The notes: generated by a model not told the origin, from the sequence alone. 5,595 nucleotides of DNA from an uncultured bacterium (GCA_903868205.1 CAIPUJ010000084.1:1-5595); one strand, 5' to 3'; positions 1 through 5,233 are shown, counted from the first letter of the stretch. A program made the numbers and translations.

Positions 1-969
1 ATGCGAAGAATTAAAGTTGCTATTTTGCGTGGAGGGCCAAGTGGTGAACATGATGTCTCATTAAAGACTGGTAAATCTGTAATAGAAAATCTTCCAGAAA
101 AATATATTCCTATAGATGTTTATATAGATAAAAAAGGTATTTGGCATATTGATGGTGTGGAAGTAAAACCAGGAAAAGTTATTGCTGATGTTCACGTTGT
201 GTTTAACGCTATGCATGGGGCATATGGTGAAGACGGAGAAGTCCAACAGCTTTTAGAACATTTCAAAATTCCATTTACTGGTTCTGGAACACTTGCTTCT
301 GCTATTGGTATGAATAAAAAGCTTTCAAAAGAAATCTTTAAGGCAAGTGGAATTAAATCTCCAATTCATACAATTATTAAATCTGGGGAAGATGTATTAG
401 AATTTTCTAAAAATCTTTTTAAAACCTTTCCAATACCAGTTGTTATAAAACCAAATAATAGCGGTTCTTCTTTGGGTGTAAGTATTGCAGATAATATTTC
501 TAATATTGAGAAGGGAATTATAGAAGCTCTAAAACATTCTGATACTGTAATCATAGAAGAATTTATAAAAGGCAGGGAAGCTACTTGTGGTGTAGTAGAC
601 AATTTTCGTGGGTTAGATGTATATCCATTATTACCAATTGAAATTCGTAAACCAAAAGATGCTGATTTTTTTGATTTTAATTCAAAATACAGTGGAATTT
701 CAGAAGAAATTTGCCCAGGAGCTTTCAGTCAGAAAGAGAAAGAAGAAATACAGAAGATGGCAATCAATGTACATAAGGCCTTAGGATTAAAACATTATTC
801 ACGTTCTGATTTTATTGTTCATCCCAAAAGAGGCGTATATGTGTTGGAGGTAAATACATTACCAGGTCTTACAACAGAATCTCTTTTACCAAAATCATTT
901 AAAGCGATAGGGTATTCATTTTCACAATTTTTGGATCATGTGATTACTGAGGCGAGGAAGGGGAGATAA
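1..969 (+). CDS. ddl: D-alanine--D-alanine ligase (322 aa)
   Basis: Cytosolic ATP-grasp enzyme that joins two D-alanines using ATP, supplying the dipeptide that MurF adds to the peptidoglycan precursor. The family landmarks occur in order: the N-terminal GGPSGEHDVSLKTG loop (residues 11-24, with Glu16 at the position that contacts the first D-Ala), HGAYGEDG (72-79), the ATP-binding KPNNSGSSLGVS (150-161), EEFIKGRE (186-193), the omega-loop Lys-Tyr (229-230) and the metal/substrate motif LEVNTLPGLT (282-291). The omega-loop Tyr is the residue that in characterised ligases favours D-Ala over D-lactate as second substrate. The usual YDY before it reads FDF here. Length is normal (E. coli DdlB is about 306 aa). 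The ATG is the first base of the window, so no ribosome site can be examined and a longer start cannot be formally excluded, although the N-terminus fits the family. The next genes converge on it from the other strand. Confidence 0.97.
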   Translation: MRRIKVAILRGGPSGEHDVSLKTGKSVIENLPEKYIPIDVYIDKKGIWHIDGVEVKPGKVIADVHVVFNAMHGAYGEDGEVQQLLEHFKIPFTGSGTLASAIGMNKKLSKEIFKASGIKSPIHTIIKSGEDVLEFSKNLFKTFPIPVVIKPNNSGSSLGVSIADNISNIEKGIIEALKHSDTVIIEEFIKGREATCGVVDNFRGLDVYPLLPIEIRKPKDADFFDFNSKYSGISEEICPGAFSQKEKEEIQKMAINVHKALGLKHYSRSDFIVHPKRGVYVLEVNTLPGLTTESLLPKSFKAIGYSFSQFLDHVITEARKGR

Positions 970-971
970 TA

Positions 972-1002
972 TAAAAAATAAAACCCCCATAGTATAGGGG
1001 TT
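972..1002 (-). terminator. Intrinsic terminator of the tRNA-like RNA
   Basis: Read on the minus strand, AACCCCTAT and its partner ATGGGGGTT form a 9-position stem (one mismatch, loop ACT), followed directly by TTATTTTTT. The T-run is present only on the minus strand, so it serves leftward transcription even though it lies just after the ddl stop codon. It starts at the final A of the CCA end of the tRNA-like element. On the plus strand the same hairpin could at most weakly end ddl transcription, because it is followed by GGTGGCGG. Confidence 0.75.
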
Positions 1003-1068
1003 GGTGGCGGGTTTGGATTTGCTCCACGTTCATTGAACGCCTGTTCAGCTATTCAATAACGACCCGCC
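1002..1068 (-). ncRNA. tRNA-like small RNA of unknown identity
   Basis: On the minus strand a perfect 7-bp acceptor-type stem (GGCGGGT with ACCCGCC) closes a 67-nt element whose 3' end reads ACCA, as discriminator plus CCA. Just before the 3' acceptor strand is a short T-arm-like hairpin (GG-AGCAAAT-CC, keeping the C-A-A of a T-loop). The rest folds into one long hairpin, CGTTATTGAA with TTCAATGAACG, 10 bp with a single bulged G and a 14-nt loop. A recognisable D arm and a normal 5-bp/7-nt anticodon arm are missing, and the element is about 9 nt shorter than a canonical tRNA, so I do not call it a tRNA. A TATAAT promoter upstream and an abutting terminator make it look like its own transcription unit. 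Alternatives are a degenerate tRNA, an armless tRNA, a regulatory RNA mimicking tRNA, or just a structured intergenic palindrome. Confidence 0.5.
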
Positions 1069-1081
1069 TAAATCTATTAAT

Positions 1082-1110
1082 ATTATATACCTTTTGCTGT
1101 TAATCAAATA
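1082..1110 (-). promoter_or_regulatory. Sigma-70-like promoter of the tRNA-like RNA
   Basis: On the minus strand a consensus -10, TATAAT (1087-1082), lies 13 nt before the first base of the acceptor stem, placing the start near 1075-1074 and leaving a leader of about 6 nt. The -35 is weaker: TATTTG (1110-1105) at 17-bp spacing, or TTGATT (1107-1102) at 16-bp spacing from an overlapping TAATAT. It lies downstream of the operon terminator, so the small RNA would be transcribed independently of the TPM genes. Confidence 0.5.
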
Positions 1111-1146
1111 GAGTTGGAGTTATGGTATTTTGGGGAGAATTTGGAG

Positions 1147-1188
1147 AAATAAAAAATCCCCTTCTGCATAAGCATGCAGAAGGGGATT
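1147..1188 (-). terminator. Terminator of the lemA-TPM operon
   Basis: A perfect 15-bp inverted repeat (1155-1169 with 1174-1188, loop AAGC on the plus strand) is followed on the minus strand by TTTTTTATTT. It begins 18 bases beyond the stop codon of the small TPM gene and closes the leftward operon. The plus strand has no T-run after the hairpin, though the stem is strong enough to hinder readthrough from ddl. Confidence 0.9.
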
Positions 1189-1206
1189 GCGTCGAATAAT
1201 AAAAAA

Positions 1207-1665
1207 CTAGTCGACGACTATACGATCGGGTATTTCATTCCGATCATCCGATTTTACCGGGAAGTGTTTTTCAAGGCGACATCCCAGAATATCAATTGCT
1301 TCGATAATTCCTTGAACATTTTTTGATTTTTTGATTCCTGTGAGGATCTTTGACGTAACTTCCTGCCAATTTTTGATGGCATCGCTCACCGCCTTGTCAC
1401 CACAAACGGCTACCCATCGGTCTTCAGGTGAAATCAGTATGATGACACCATTTTTGTCGCGGGTCTTTCCGACACAAAGATCACGGAGTTTCTTTTCCGC
1501 CTCCACTTCAACTGCTTTGCGAACAGTGTGTTGTGAAGTTTGGCCAAGAACACATGATTTTGTCTTGATACAAACGACAATTTCAGCAGAGGTCAAACCT
1601 TCCGCATTAATAATCGCCTGCTCGATTGATGCAAGTTCATTTTTTGTAAGGAATACTGTATTCAT
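1207..1665 (-). CDS. Small soluble TPM-domain (DUF477-type) protein, 152 aa
   Basis: Last gene of the three-gene leftward operon. It is a stand-alone TPM domain without signal peptide or membrane helix, so it is probably cytosolic or peripheral to the membrane. The fold core is visible as TSAEIVVCI (25-33), TRDKNGVIILISPEDRWVAV (68-87) and CGDKAVSDAI (88-97). The C-terminus HFPVKSDDRNEIPDRIVVD matches the 'HFP...ELPD-PV' ending that I recall for the short TPM family (COG3762-like). TPM domains are shared with plant TLP18.3/Psb32, for which phosphatase activity and photosystem repair have been reported; the bacterial short forms have no settled activity. The ATG is supported by AGGAGA (1677-1672) 6 bases upstream. 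It lies 21 bases after the preceding TPM gene. The coding sequence is richer in G+C than ddl. Confidence 0.85.
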   Translation of the reverse strand: MNTVFLTKNELASIEQAIINAEGLTSAEIVVCIKTKSCVLGQTSQHTVRKAVEVEAEKKLRDLCVGKTRDKNGVIILISPEDRWVAVCGDKAVSDAIKNWQEVTSKILTGIKKSKNVQGIIEAIDILGCRLEKHFPVKSDDRNEIPDRIVVD

Positions 1666-1686
1666 GAATTTTCTCCTGTACTCTTA

Positions 1687-2517
1687 TTACCAACCACCGG
1701 ATGCTCCACCGCCAGAGAAACCTCCTCCGCCGAAGCTAAACCCTCCACCGTCTCCGCCACCTCCACCACCATAATAACCACCACCGCAATCGCTAGAGCC
1801 TCCACCCATCTCTCGAAGTATTAGTCCTCCGATGACGCCGATGATAGCCATAACAATTACTGAGATGATTGTTCCTGTGAGTAAGAAGAAAAGACCACCA
1901 AGAATTAAACCGCATATTCCACCGGCGACTCCACCGGCGACAGGATTGATTGCGCCGATAAAAACCGAGATAATAATAGCAATGACTGCTGCTATTATGA
2001 AACCTTGAGTTTTCTGTTCCTGGTTATAGTTATCTTGGGTATACTCTCCTTCAATGACTTTGATAATCAGAGAGACACCGTTGTCGATGCCTTCATAAAA
2101 ATCTCCATCTTTGAATTTTTGGGAGATTTCGCCGTCGATAACTCGTCCAGATAGTAGGTCTGTTAACTTTCCGGTTAATCCATCGCCAACTTCCAGGCGA
2201 ATTTTCTTATCTTTTTTAGAGATGAGTAGTAGAACCCCGTTATTCTTGCCTTCTTTTCCAGGTTTCCACGAATCAGCAACACGAATCGAGAACTCCTCCA
2301 AATTTTCACCTTCCAAAGATTTTACAATCAGGATGGTGATTTCATTGGAGGTTAACCTTTCGTATTCTTTCAGTCTCGACTCCAGTTTCTGTGCTTTGGA
2401 CTTACTGAGTAAGTCCGCATAGTCGTTAACGTAACCAGAGTAACTGGGGACGTTAAGGGCAAATGCTGTTGAACACAGAAACAAGATGCAGAATGTAAAA
2501 CAAAACAACTTTCTCAT
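1687..2517 (-). CDS. Secreted/membrane TPM-domain protein with Gly-rich tail (YgcG-like), 276 aa
   Basis: Middle gene of the operon. Residues 1-20 form a signal peptide (hydrophobic core FCFTFCILFLC, probable cleavage after AFA). The TPM domain spans roughly 24-155, opening with YVNDYADLLS and containing KNNGVLLLISKKDKKIRLEV (91-110) then GDGLTGKLTD. Two or three hydrophobic helices follow (about 172-192, 195-216 and 217-234). The last 40 residues are almost entirely Gly, Ser and aromatic, ending in FSFGGGGFSGGGASGGW, the hallmark tail of YgcG-type proteins. Topology inferred: TPM domain outside the cytoplasmic membrane, helices anchoring it. The start follows the lemA stop by 18 bases, with GGAAAG (2532-2527) 9 bases upstream as a modest ribosome site. 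Genes of this family commonly neighbour lemA. The enzymatic activity is unknown; a metal-dependent phosphatase role by analogy with the plant TPM protein is only a suggestion. Confidence 0.92.
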   Translation of the reverse strand: MRKLFCFTFCILFLCSTAFALNVPSYSGYVNDYADLLSKSKAQKLESRLKEYERLTSNEITILIVKSLEGENLEEFSIRVADSWKPGKEGKNNGVLLLISKKDKKIRLEVGDGLTGKLTDLLSGRVIDGEISQKFKDGDFYEGIDNGVSLIIKVIEGEYTQDNYNQEQKTQGFIIAAVIAIIISVFIGAINPVAGGVAGGICGLILGGLFFLLTGTIISVIVMAIIGVIGGLILREMGGGSSDCGGGYYGGGGGGDGGGFSFGGGGFSGGGASGGW

Positions 2518-2535
2518 ACCGTTTTTCTTTCCGGG

Positions 2536-3126
2536 TTAAAAAGCTATTGTCGGTGCAGTATTGCTACCTTCAACAGCTTTAAATGGTTGACGTACCTTGA
2601 TACCGCTTACTGAAGCTACGATTCTTCCGAAGAAACTTCGAACCGAAGTGTTGAGTGTTGCTACCGTTTCGTTATAACGCTGACGTGCAACGACGATACG
2701 GTTTTCCGTTCCTTCAAGCTGATGTTGCAAATCGATAAAATTCTGATTTGCTTTCAGGTCGGGATATTTCTCGACCGTAACAAGAAGCCGGCTAAGTGCA
2801 CCGGACAACTGGTTCTGTGCTTCGGCAAACTTCTGTATCGCTTCTGGCGACAAAGAAACACCGTCACCGATTTCAGCTTTGATATTTGTAACTTGTTGAC
2901 GGGCTTCAGTGACAGCCAAGAGAGTTTGTTTCTCATGACTGGCATAACCTTTGACAGTTTCGACGAGATTCGGAATAAGGTCTGAACGCCGTTGATAGGT
3001 CGCCTCGACATTTCCCCATGCCTCGTTGACTTTTTCGTCTTTTGAAACCTGTTCGTTGTAGATGCCTAAAAAGGCAAAAAACAACACAACCATAGCCACG
3101 ATGATACCAATACCTGTCTTGTTCAT
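2536..3126 (-). CDS. lemA: LemA family protein (196 aa)
   Basis: First gene of the operon. An N-terminal membrane helix (residues 5-23, GIGIIVAMVVLFFAFLGIY) is followed by the coiled helical LemA domain. Family motifs are clear: VNEAWGNVEATYQRRSDLIP (33-52), NLVETVKGYASHE (53-65), LSRLLVTVEKYPDLKANQNF (111-130) and LEGTENRIVVARQRYN (137-152). Length is typical. LemA proteins are predicted to sit on the cytoplasmic membrane with the helical bundle exposed; their molecular function is not established, but they recur beside TPM/YgcG proteins. I chose the start at 3126 rather than the longer reading from 3177 or the ATG at 3132. AGGAGG (3138-3133) is 6 bases from 3126 but directly touches the ATG at 3132, and upstream codons would add a charged stretch before the membrane helix. 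Transcription starts from the promoter at 3203-3231. The C-terminal end is more Thr/Ser-rich and variable, as is common. Confidence 0.95.
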   Translation of the reverse strand: MNKTGIGIIVAMVVLFFAFLGIYNEQVSKDEKVNEAWGNVEATYQRRSDLIPNLVETVKGYASHEKQTLLAVTEARQQVTNIKAEIGDGVSLSPEAIQKFAEAQNQLSGALSRLLVTVEKYPDLKANQNFIDLQHQLEGTENRIVVARQRYNETVATLNTSVRSFFGRIVASVSGIKVRQPFKAVEGSNTAPTIAF

Positions 3127-3132
3127 GAACAT

Positions 3133-3138
3133 CCTCCT
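3133..3138 (-). promoter_or_regulatory. Ribosome binding site that fixes the lemA start
   Basis: A full AGGAGG on the minus strand is followed by ATGTTCATG. The first ATG abuts the site with no spacing, whereas the second (3126) has the normal 6-base gap. This decides the start of lemA and removes 17 codons from the longest open frame. Confidence 0.85.
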
Positions 3139-3159
3139 ATTTGTCAATGTTCTTCCCTC

Positions 3160-3192
3160 TGTAGTTTTCGACAACATGTCGAATTATCTACA
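3160..3192 (-). promoter_or_regulatory. Two-tier dyad in the lemA leader
   Basis: The leader contains a perfect inverted repeat TTCGACA-N3-TGTCGAA (3167-3183), enclosed by a second pair, TGTAG with CTACA (3160-3164 and 3188-3192). As DNA it is a 17-bp operator-like palindrome a few bases downstream of the predicted transcription start. As RNA it is a hairpin about 30 nt upstream of the ribosome site. Either could regulate the operon. I do not recognise a specific regulator, and it does not match CIRCE (TTAGCACTC arms). Confidence 0.45.
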
Positions 3193-3202
3193 CCCATTTA
3201 AA

Positions 3203-3231
3203 ATAATAGCAGATATATACACAAAAGTCAA
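3203..3231 (-). promoter_or_regulatory. Strong sigma-70-type promoter of the lemA-TPM operon
   Basis: On the minus strand, TTGACT (3231-3226) is separated by exactly 17 bp from TATTAT (3208-3203), which is preceded by TGC and so also forms an extended -10. The predicted start is near 3196, giving a leader of about 70 nt before the lemA ATG. Confidence 0.85.
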
Positions 3232-3247
3232 GGTGGTACATGTTAAC

Positions 3248-3265
3248 CAAATTTATTGAAATTTG
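3248..3265. other. AT-rich perfect dyad upstream of the lemA promoter
   Basis: CAAATTT-ATTG-AAATTTG is a perfect 7-bp inverted repeat centred about 25 bp upstream of the lemA -35 element. It could be a regulator site or simply AT-rich structure. No T-run follows, so it is not a terminator. Confidence 0.3.
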
Positions 3266-3299
3266 TGAGCGATAATGATTTGTTTATGAATTAATTTGT

Positions 3300-3394
3300 C
3301 TGGGTACCAGCTCATTAAATTTTCTGCTGAAATTTTAATTCCGCTGCTCGAGTCCTGGCGTAAGTAATACCCATTGCTTACTTAGAGTCCACCA
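3300..3394. other. Structured non-coding segment, possible small RNA on the plus strand
   Basis: No plausible gene lies here, but pairing is dense. CCAGCTC (3307-3313) can pair with GAG-TC-CTGG (3350-3358, TC bulged). Inside it ATTAAATTTT (3314-3323) pairs with AAATTTTAAT (3330-3339) across CTGCTG, with one mismatch. TAAGTAA (3361-3367) pairs with TTACTTA (3378-3384). TGGGTA (3301-3306) is complementary to TACCCA (3368-3373) inside that loop, a possible pseudoknot. The segment ends GAGTCCACCA (3385-3394) shortly before a terminator that also works on the plus strand. I see no clear plus-strand promoter, so an RNA gene is only a possibility. Confidence 0.3.
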
Positions 3395-3452
3395 CTGTAA
3401 AAACAAAAAACCGCATAATGCGGTTTAAATTTTTTATACAATGGTGGACCTC
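3385..3452. repeat. Inverted GAG(G)TCCACCA arms around a terminator
   Basis: GAGTCCACCA (3385-3394) on the plus strand and GAGGTCCACCA read on the minus strand (3452-3442) are inverted copies differing by one G. They flank the bidirectional terminator. Both arms resemble the acceptor strand plus CCA of a tRNA. The right arm is also the start of the first 93-bp direct repeat. Confidence 0.55.
3398..3435. terminator. Bidirectional intrinsic terminator
   Basis: AAACCGC (3408-3414) and GCGGTTT (3420-3426) form a 7-bp stem with loop ATAAT. The plus strand continues AAATTTTTT. The minus strand is stronger, with the stem merging into TTTTTTGTTTTT. On the minus strand it would end transcription coming from the repeat-flanked gene at 3622-5031 or from the repeat itself; on the plus strand, any RNA from 3300-3394. 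Confidence 0.85.
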
Positions 3453-3536
3453 GTAGGATTCTATTGGGACGAAATCATGTTAGATCTATATGAATGGAGT
3501 AAGGTGATGCCTTTGTATAGTATTAAAGTGTGGTAG
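3444..3536. repeat. 93-bp direct repeat, copy 1
   Basis: Identical to 5119-5211 except at 3522 (A versus G) and 3531 (T versus G). Read on the minus strand its end, GAATCCTACGAGGTCCACCA (3461-3442), resembles the 3' part of a tRNA (T-stem strand, acceptor strand, CCA), but no matching 5' acceptor strand is present. Read on the plus strand, the repeat is an open frame from GTG to TAG. In this copy an ATG directly precedes it (3441), giving 31 codons beginning MVDLVGFYW and ending MPLYSIKVW. No ribosome site precedes that ATG. I cannot tell whether the tRNA-like or the coding reading is the meaningful one. Confidence 0.9.
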
Positions 3537-3609
3537 GTTATTAGTATGCAGATAACAAGCGTCTGTAAAATTTATAATGAGCAATATTTTGTATTGGAGG
3601 GCCTAATTT

Positions 3610-3633
3610 AAATTTGATAGATTAATCAAATTT
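3610..3633 (-). terminator. AT-rich hairpin spanning the stop of the repeat-flanked gene
   Basis: AAATTTGAT (3610-3618) pairs with ATCAAATTT (3625-3633) around a 6-base loop that contains the stop codon at 3624-3622. The stem is A/T-rich and no proper T-run follows on the minus strand. It may slow polymerase or protect the 3' end, but the real terminator is more likely the GC-stemmed one at 3398-3435. Confidence 0.25.
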
Positions 3634-5031
3634 TAGGTTGTTTACAACAGATTCAATAGCAGCCAGGTTATCGTTATTGTTTATAAATATAAATGAGGTG
3701 TTATTTTTTGACATTATATATAGATAAGTATTTTGACCAAGGAAATCATCGCTTTCCATTGATGTCCTGAGACTTATTTTTTTAATATTAACACCTGTAT
3801 TTCCTGTATATTTTACTGTGTTTTCTGAAATAAGGTTGTTATCTGGCTTTATTGGTAAAGGTATTGGTAAAAATGTACTGAGTCTATTTTCTTTAAAAAA
3901 ACTAACCACTTCGCTTTCATTCGTTGATTTGGTGATTAAAAATATAATAGCATCATTAATCTTTAGTTTTTGATTTACATCTTGCTGGAATATACTATAA
4001 GTAATTGTTTTATCACCTAAGGGTGAATCCATAATGCCCAAATCTTGAATAGAGGGCCTTTTCCCAAAAAAAGAAGAAGAAAGATTAAGTGTAATATCAG
4101 CATCAGCTATTTTTAAGTAATCAGGTTTAGTATATATACCAAAATCTTTTGTTCTCCACGCAACGAAACCCTTCGGTGTATCTGTCTTGAATACAGAAGT
4201 ATTAATACACGTATCCATTAATAACCAAGAAATATTAGTTATATCCTGCTCATTTTCTCCGACCACCTCAACAAGATTATTTTTCTTTTTATAAATTACT
4301 TTTAAAGAACCTTTTAGTCCAGATTCTGGTTGAATAAAAAGTTCTTTCTCATTAGTGTTAAAGGCTAAGATTGGAACAAAAGTTTCTTGTAAATCGGCGG
4401 TATTTTCAAACCTCATTATCTCAGCAGTAACTTTCAAAATGTTTGGAGAAACACCTTTTGAATAATTTAAAATAATACTTTCATTAGGATTGATTGTATA
4501 AATACCACCATTTTTTGTATTCCAATAAGAGGTGTGTCCAATTTGAGATGGCTCATTCGTTACGTAAGCCTTATTTAGAATATAACCGTCTATATTCCTT
4601 GGAATATCATTACAAAGCGTTGTTCCCTCAGTTTTATATTCTTCCTTTATAGTTAAAGTTTTATTAGTTTTTGGAAGAGTATCTGCGCTGGTTGTTTTAA
4701 TTACTGTCGTTGCTGGAGAGGTTGTTTTTACTGTAGTTGAAGCAGTTTTTACCTCTTCGTTAATTTTGCAATCTTCCCATACTCTTGCGCACTTATTCTT
4801 TGCTTCACACCAAGAATAGCCAGCTGAACCTATACATCCGTGTTCATCTCTATCATTACCAACGATATTCGTTGTAGTCGCTACCTGATTTTTAGCAATT
4901 TCCTTTAAAGAATTTTCTAATTTATCAGCCGACTTTTTATTCACATAAACATAAGCACCTCCACCAACACCTAGTAAAGCAATAACTGCGATTATTAAAG
5001 GAATCACAAAACCTTTTTTATAGTTTTTCAT
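3622..5031 (-). CDS. Membrane-anchored, Cys-motif protein of unknown function (469 aa)
   Basis: I do not recognise the family as a whole. MKNYKK is followed by one membrane helix (residues 7-30), suggesting a type II anchor with the body outside. A compact motif follows, HGCIGSAGYSWCEAKNKC plus ARVWEDC (65-88, Cys 66, 75, 81, 88), likely two disulphides; I recall similar motifs in secreted proteins of Patescibacteria and other bacteria. Residues 94-126 are a Thr/Ser/Lys linker. The remainder seems to hold two related domains, each with a WxTKxxGIYT motif (170-179 and 292-301), and each closing with a similar strand-helix ending (KKKNNLVEVV... near 248-275 and SKNNTSFIFI... near 441-469). I start at ATG 5031; TTG at 5037 would add two residues. 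There is no ribosome site, but a promoter lies so close that the mRNA is probably leaderless. The gene sits between two 93-bp direct repeats. Confidence 0.85.
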   Translation of the reverse strand: MKNYKKGFVIPLIIAVIALLGVGGGAYVYVNKKSADKLENSLKEIAKNQVATTTNIVGNDRDEHGCIGSAGYSWCEAKNKCARVWEDCKINEEVKTASTTVKTTSPATTVIKTTSADTLPKTNKTLTIKEEYKTEGTTLCNDIPRNIDGYILNKAYVTNEPSQIGHTSYWNTKNGGIYTINPNESIILNYSKGVSPNILKVTAEIMRFENTADLQETFVPILAFNTNEKELFIQPESGLKGSLKVIYKKKNNLVEVVGENEQDITNISWLLMDTCINTSVFKTDTPKGFVAWRTKDFGIYTKPDYLKIADADITLNLSSSFFGKRPSIQDLGIMDSPLGDKTITYSIFQQDVNQKLKINDAIIFLITKSTNESEVVSFFKENRLSTFLPIPLPIKPDNNLISENTVKYTGNTGVNIKKISLRTSMESDDFLGQNTYLYIMSKNNTSFIFINNNDNLAAIESVVNNLKFD

Positions 5032-5038
5032 ATGCAAT

Positions 5039-5066
5039 ATAGTATATCAAACAAAAAAGGTTCCAA
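5039..5066 (-). promoter_or_regulatory. Promoter of the repeat-flanked gene, probably leaderless
   Basis: On the minus strand, TTGGAA (5066-5061), a 16-bp spacer and TACTAT (5044-5039; TATACT overlaps at 5046-5041) place the start at about 5034-5031. That falls on or just before the ATG, which agrees with the absence of any AGGAGG-like site. Confidence 0.55.
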
Positions 5067-5081
5067 CTACCCATTGGGTAG
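5067..5081. promoter_or_regulatory. Perfect dyad abutting the -35 element
   Basis: CTACCC-ATT-GGGTAG is a perfect 6-bp inverted repeat that ends one base before the predicted -35 of the gene at 3622-5031. The position suits an activator or repressor site. No T-run follows on either strand close enough to make it a clear terminator. Confidence 0.4.
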
Positions 5082-5118
5082 GCAAAAAGTACGTTGGTAT
5101 ATATAGACTAAAACATTA

Positions 5119-5211
5119 GTGGACCTCGTAGGATTCTATTGGGACGAAATCATGTTAGATCTATATGAATGGAGTAAGGTGATGCCTTTGTATAGTGTTA
5201 AAGTGGGGTAG
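5119..5211. repeat. 93-bp direct repeat, copy 2
   Basis: Second copy, 1675 bp from the first, 91 of 93 identical. The plus-strand frame is again open from GTG to TAG, ending MPLYSVKVG, so the two differences change Ile to Val and Trp to Gly. Here the preceding codon is TTA rather than ATG, so the frame would need a GTG start. Read on the minus strand the CCACCA of copy 1 is CCACTA, so the tRNA-like CCA end is not preserved. It lies upstream of the zinc-ribbon gene promoter and, on the other strand, upstream of the repeat-flanked gene. Confidence 0.9.
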
Positions 5212-5233
5212 TATTGTTAAAATATTGTGTGAA

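Noticed and set aside
1002..1068. A canonical tRNA gene on the minus strand
   Set aside because: The acceptor stem and CCA fit, but no D arm or 5-bp/7-nt anticodon arm can be formed, the T stem is poor and the length is about 9 nt short.
1331..1774. Plus-strand open frame ending in a proline-rich tail
   Set aside because: It is the complement of the Gly-rich end of the TPM gene and of the small TPM gene; it has no ribosome site and no family match.
2722..3011. Open frames on either strand inside lemA
   Set aside because: Out-of-frame shadows of a gene whose LemA motifs are continuous.
3127..3177. Longer N-terminus for LemA starting at 3177
   Set aside because: The AGGAGG at 3133-3138 fits the ATG at 3126; the extension would run through the leader hairpin and put charged residues before the membrane helix.
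3193..3621. Insertion sequence or transposon remnant
   Set aside because: No transposase fragment in any frame and no clear terminal inverted repeats with target duplication; the structures are better described as terminator and hairpins.
3444..5211. CRISPR array
   Set aside because: There are only two copies, 93 bp long and 1.6 kb apart, with a gene between them.
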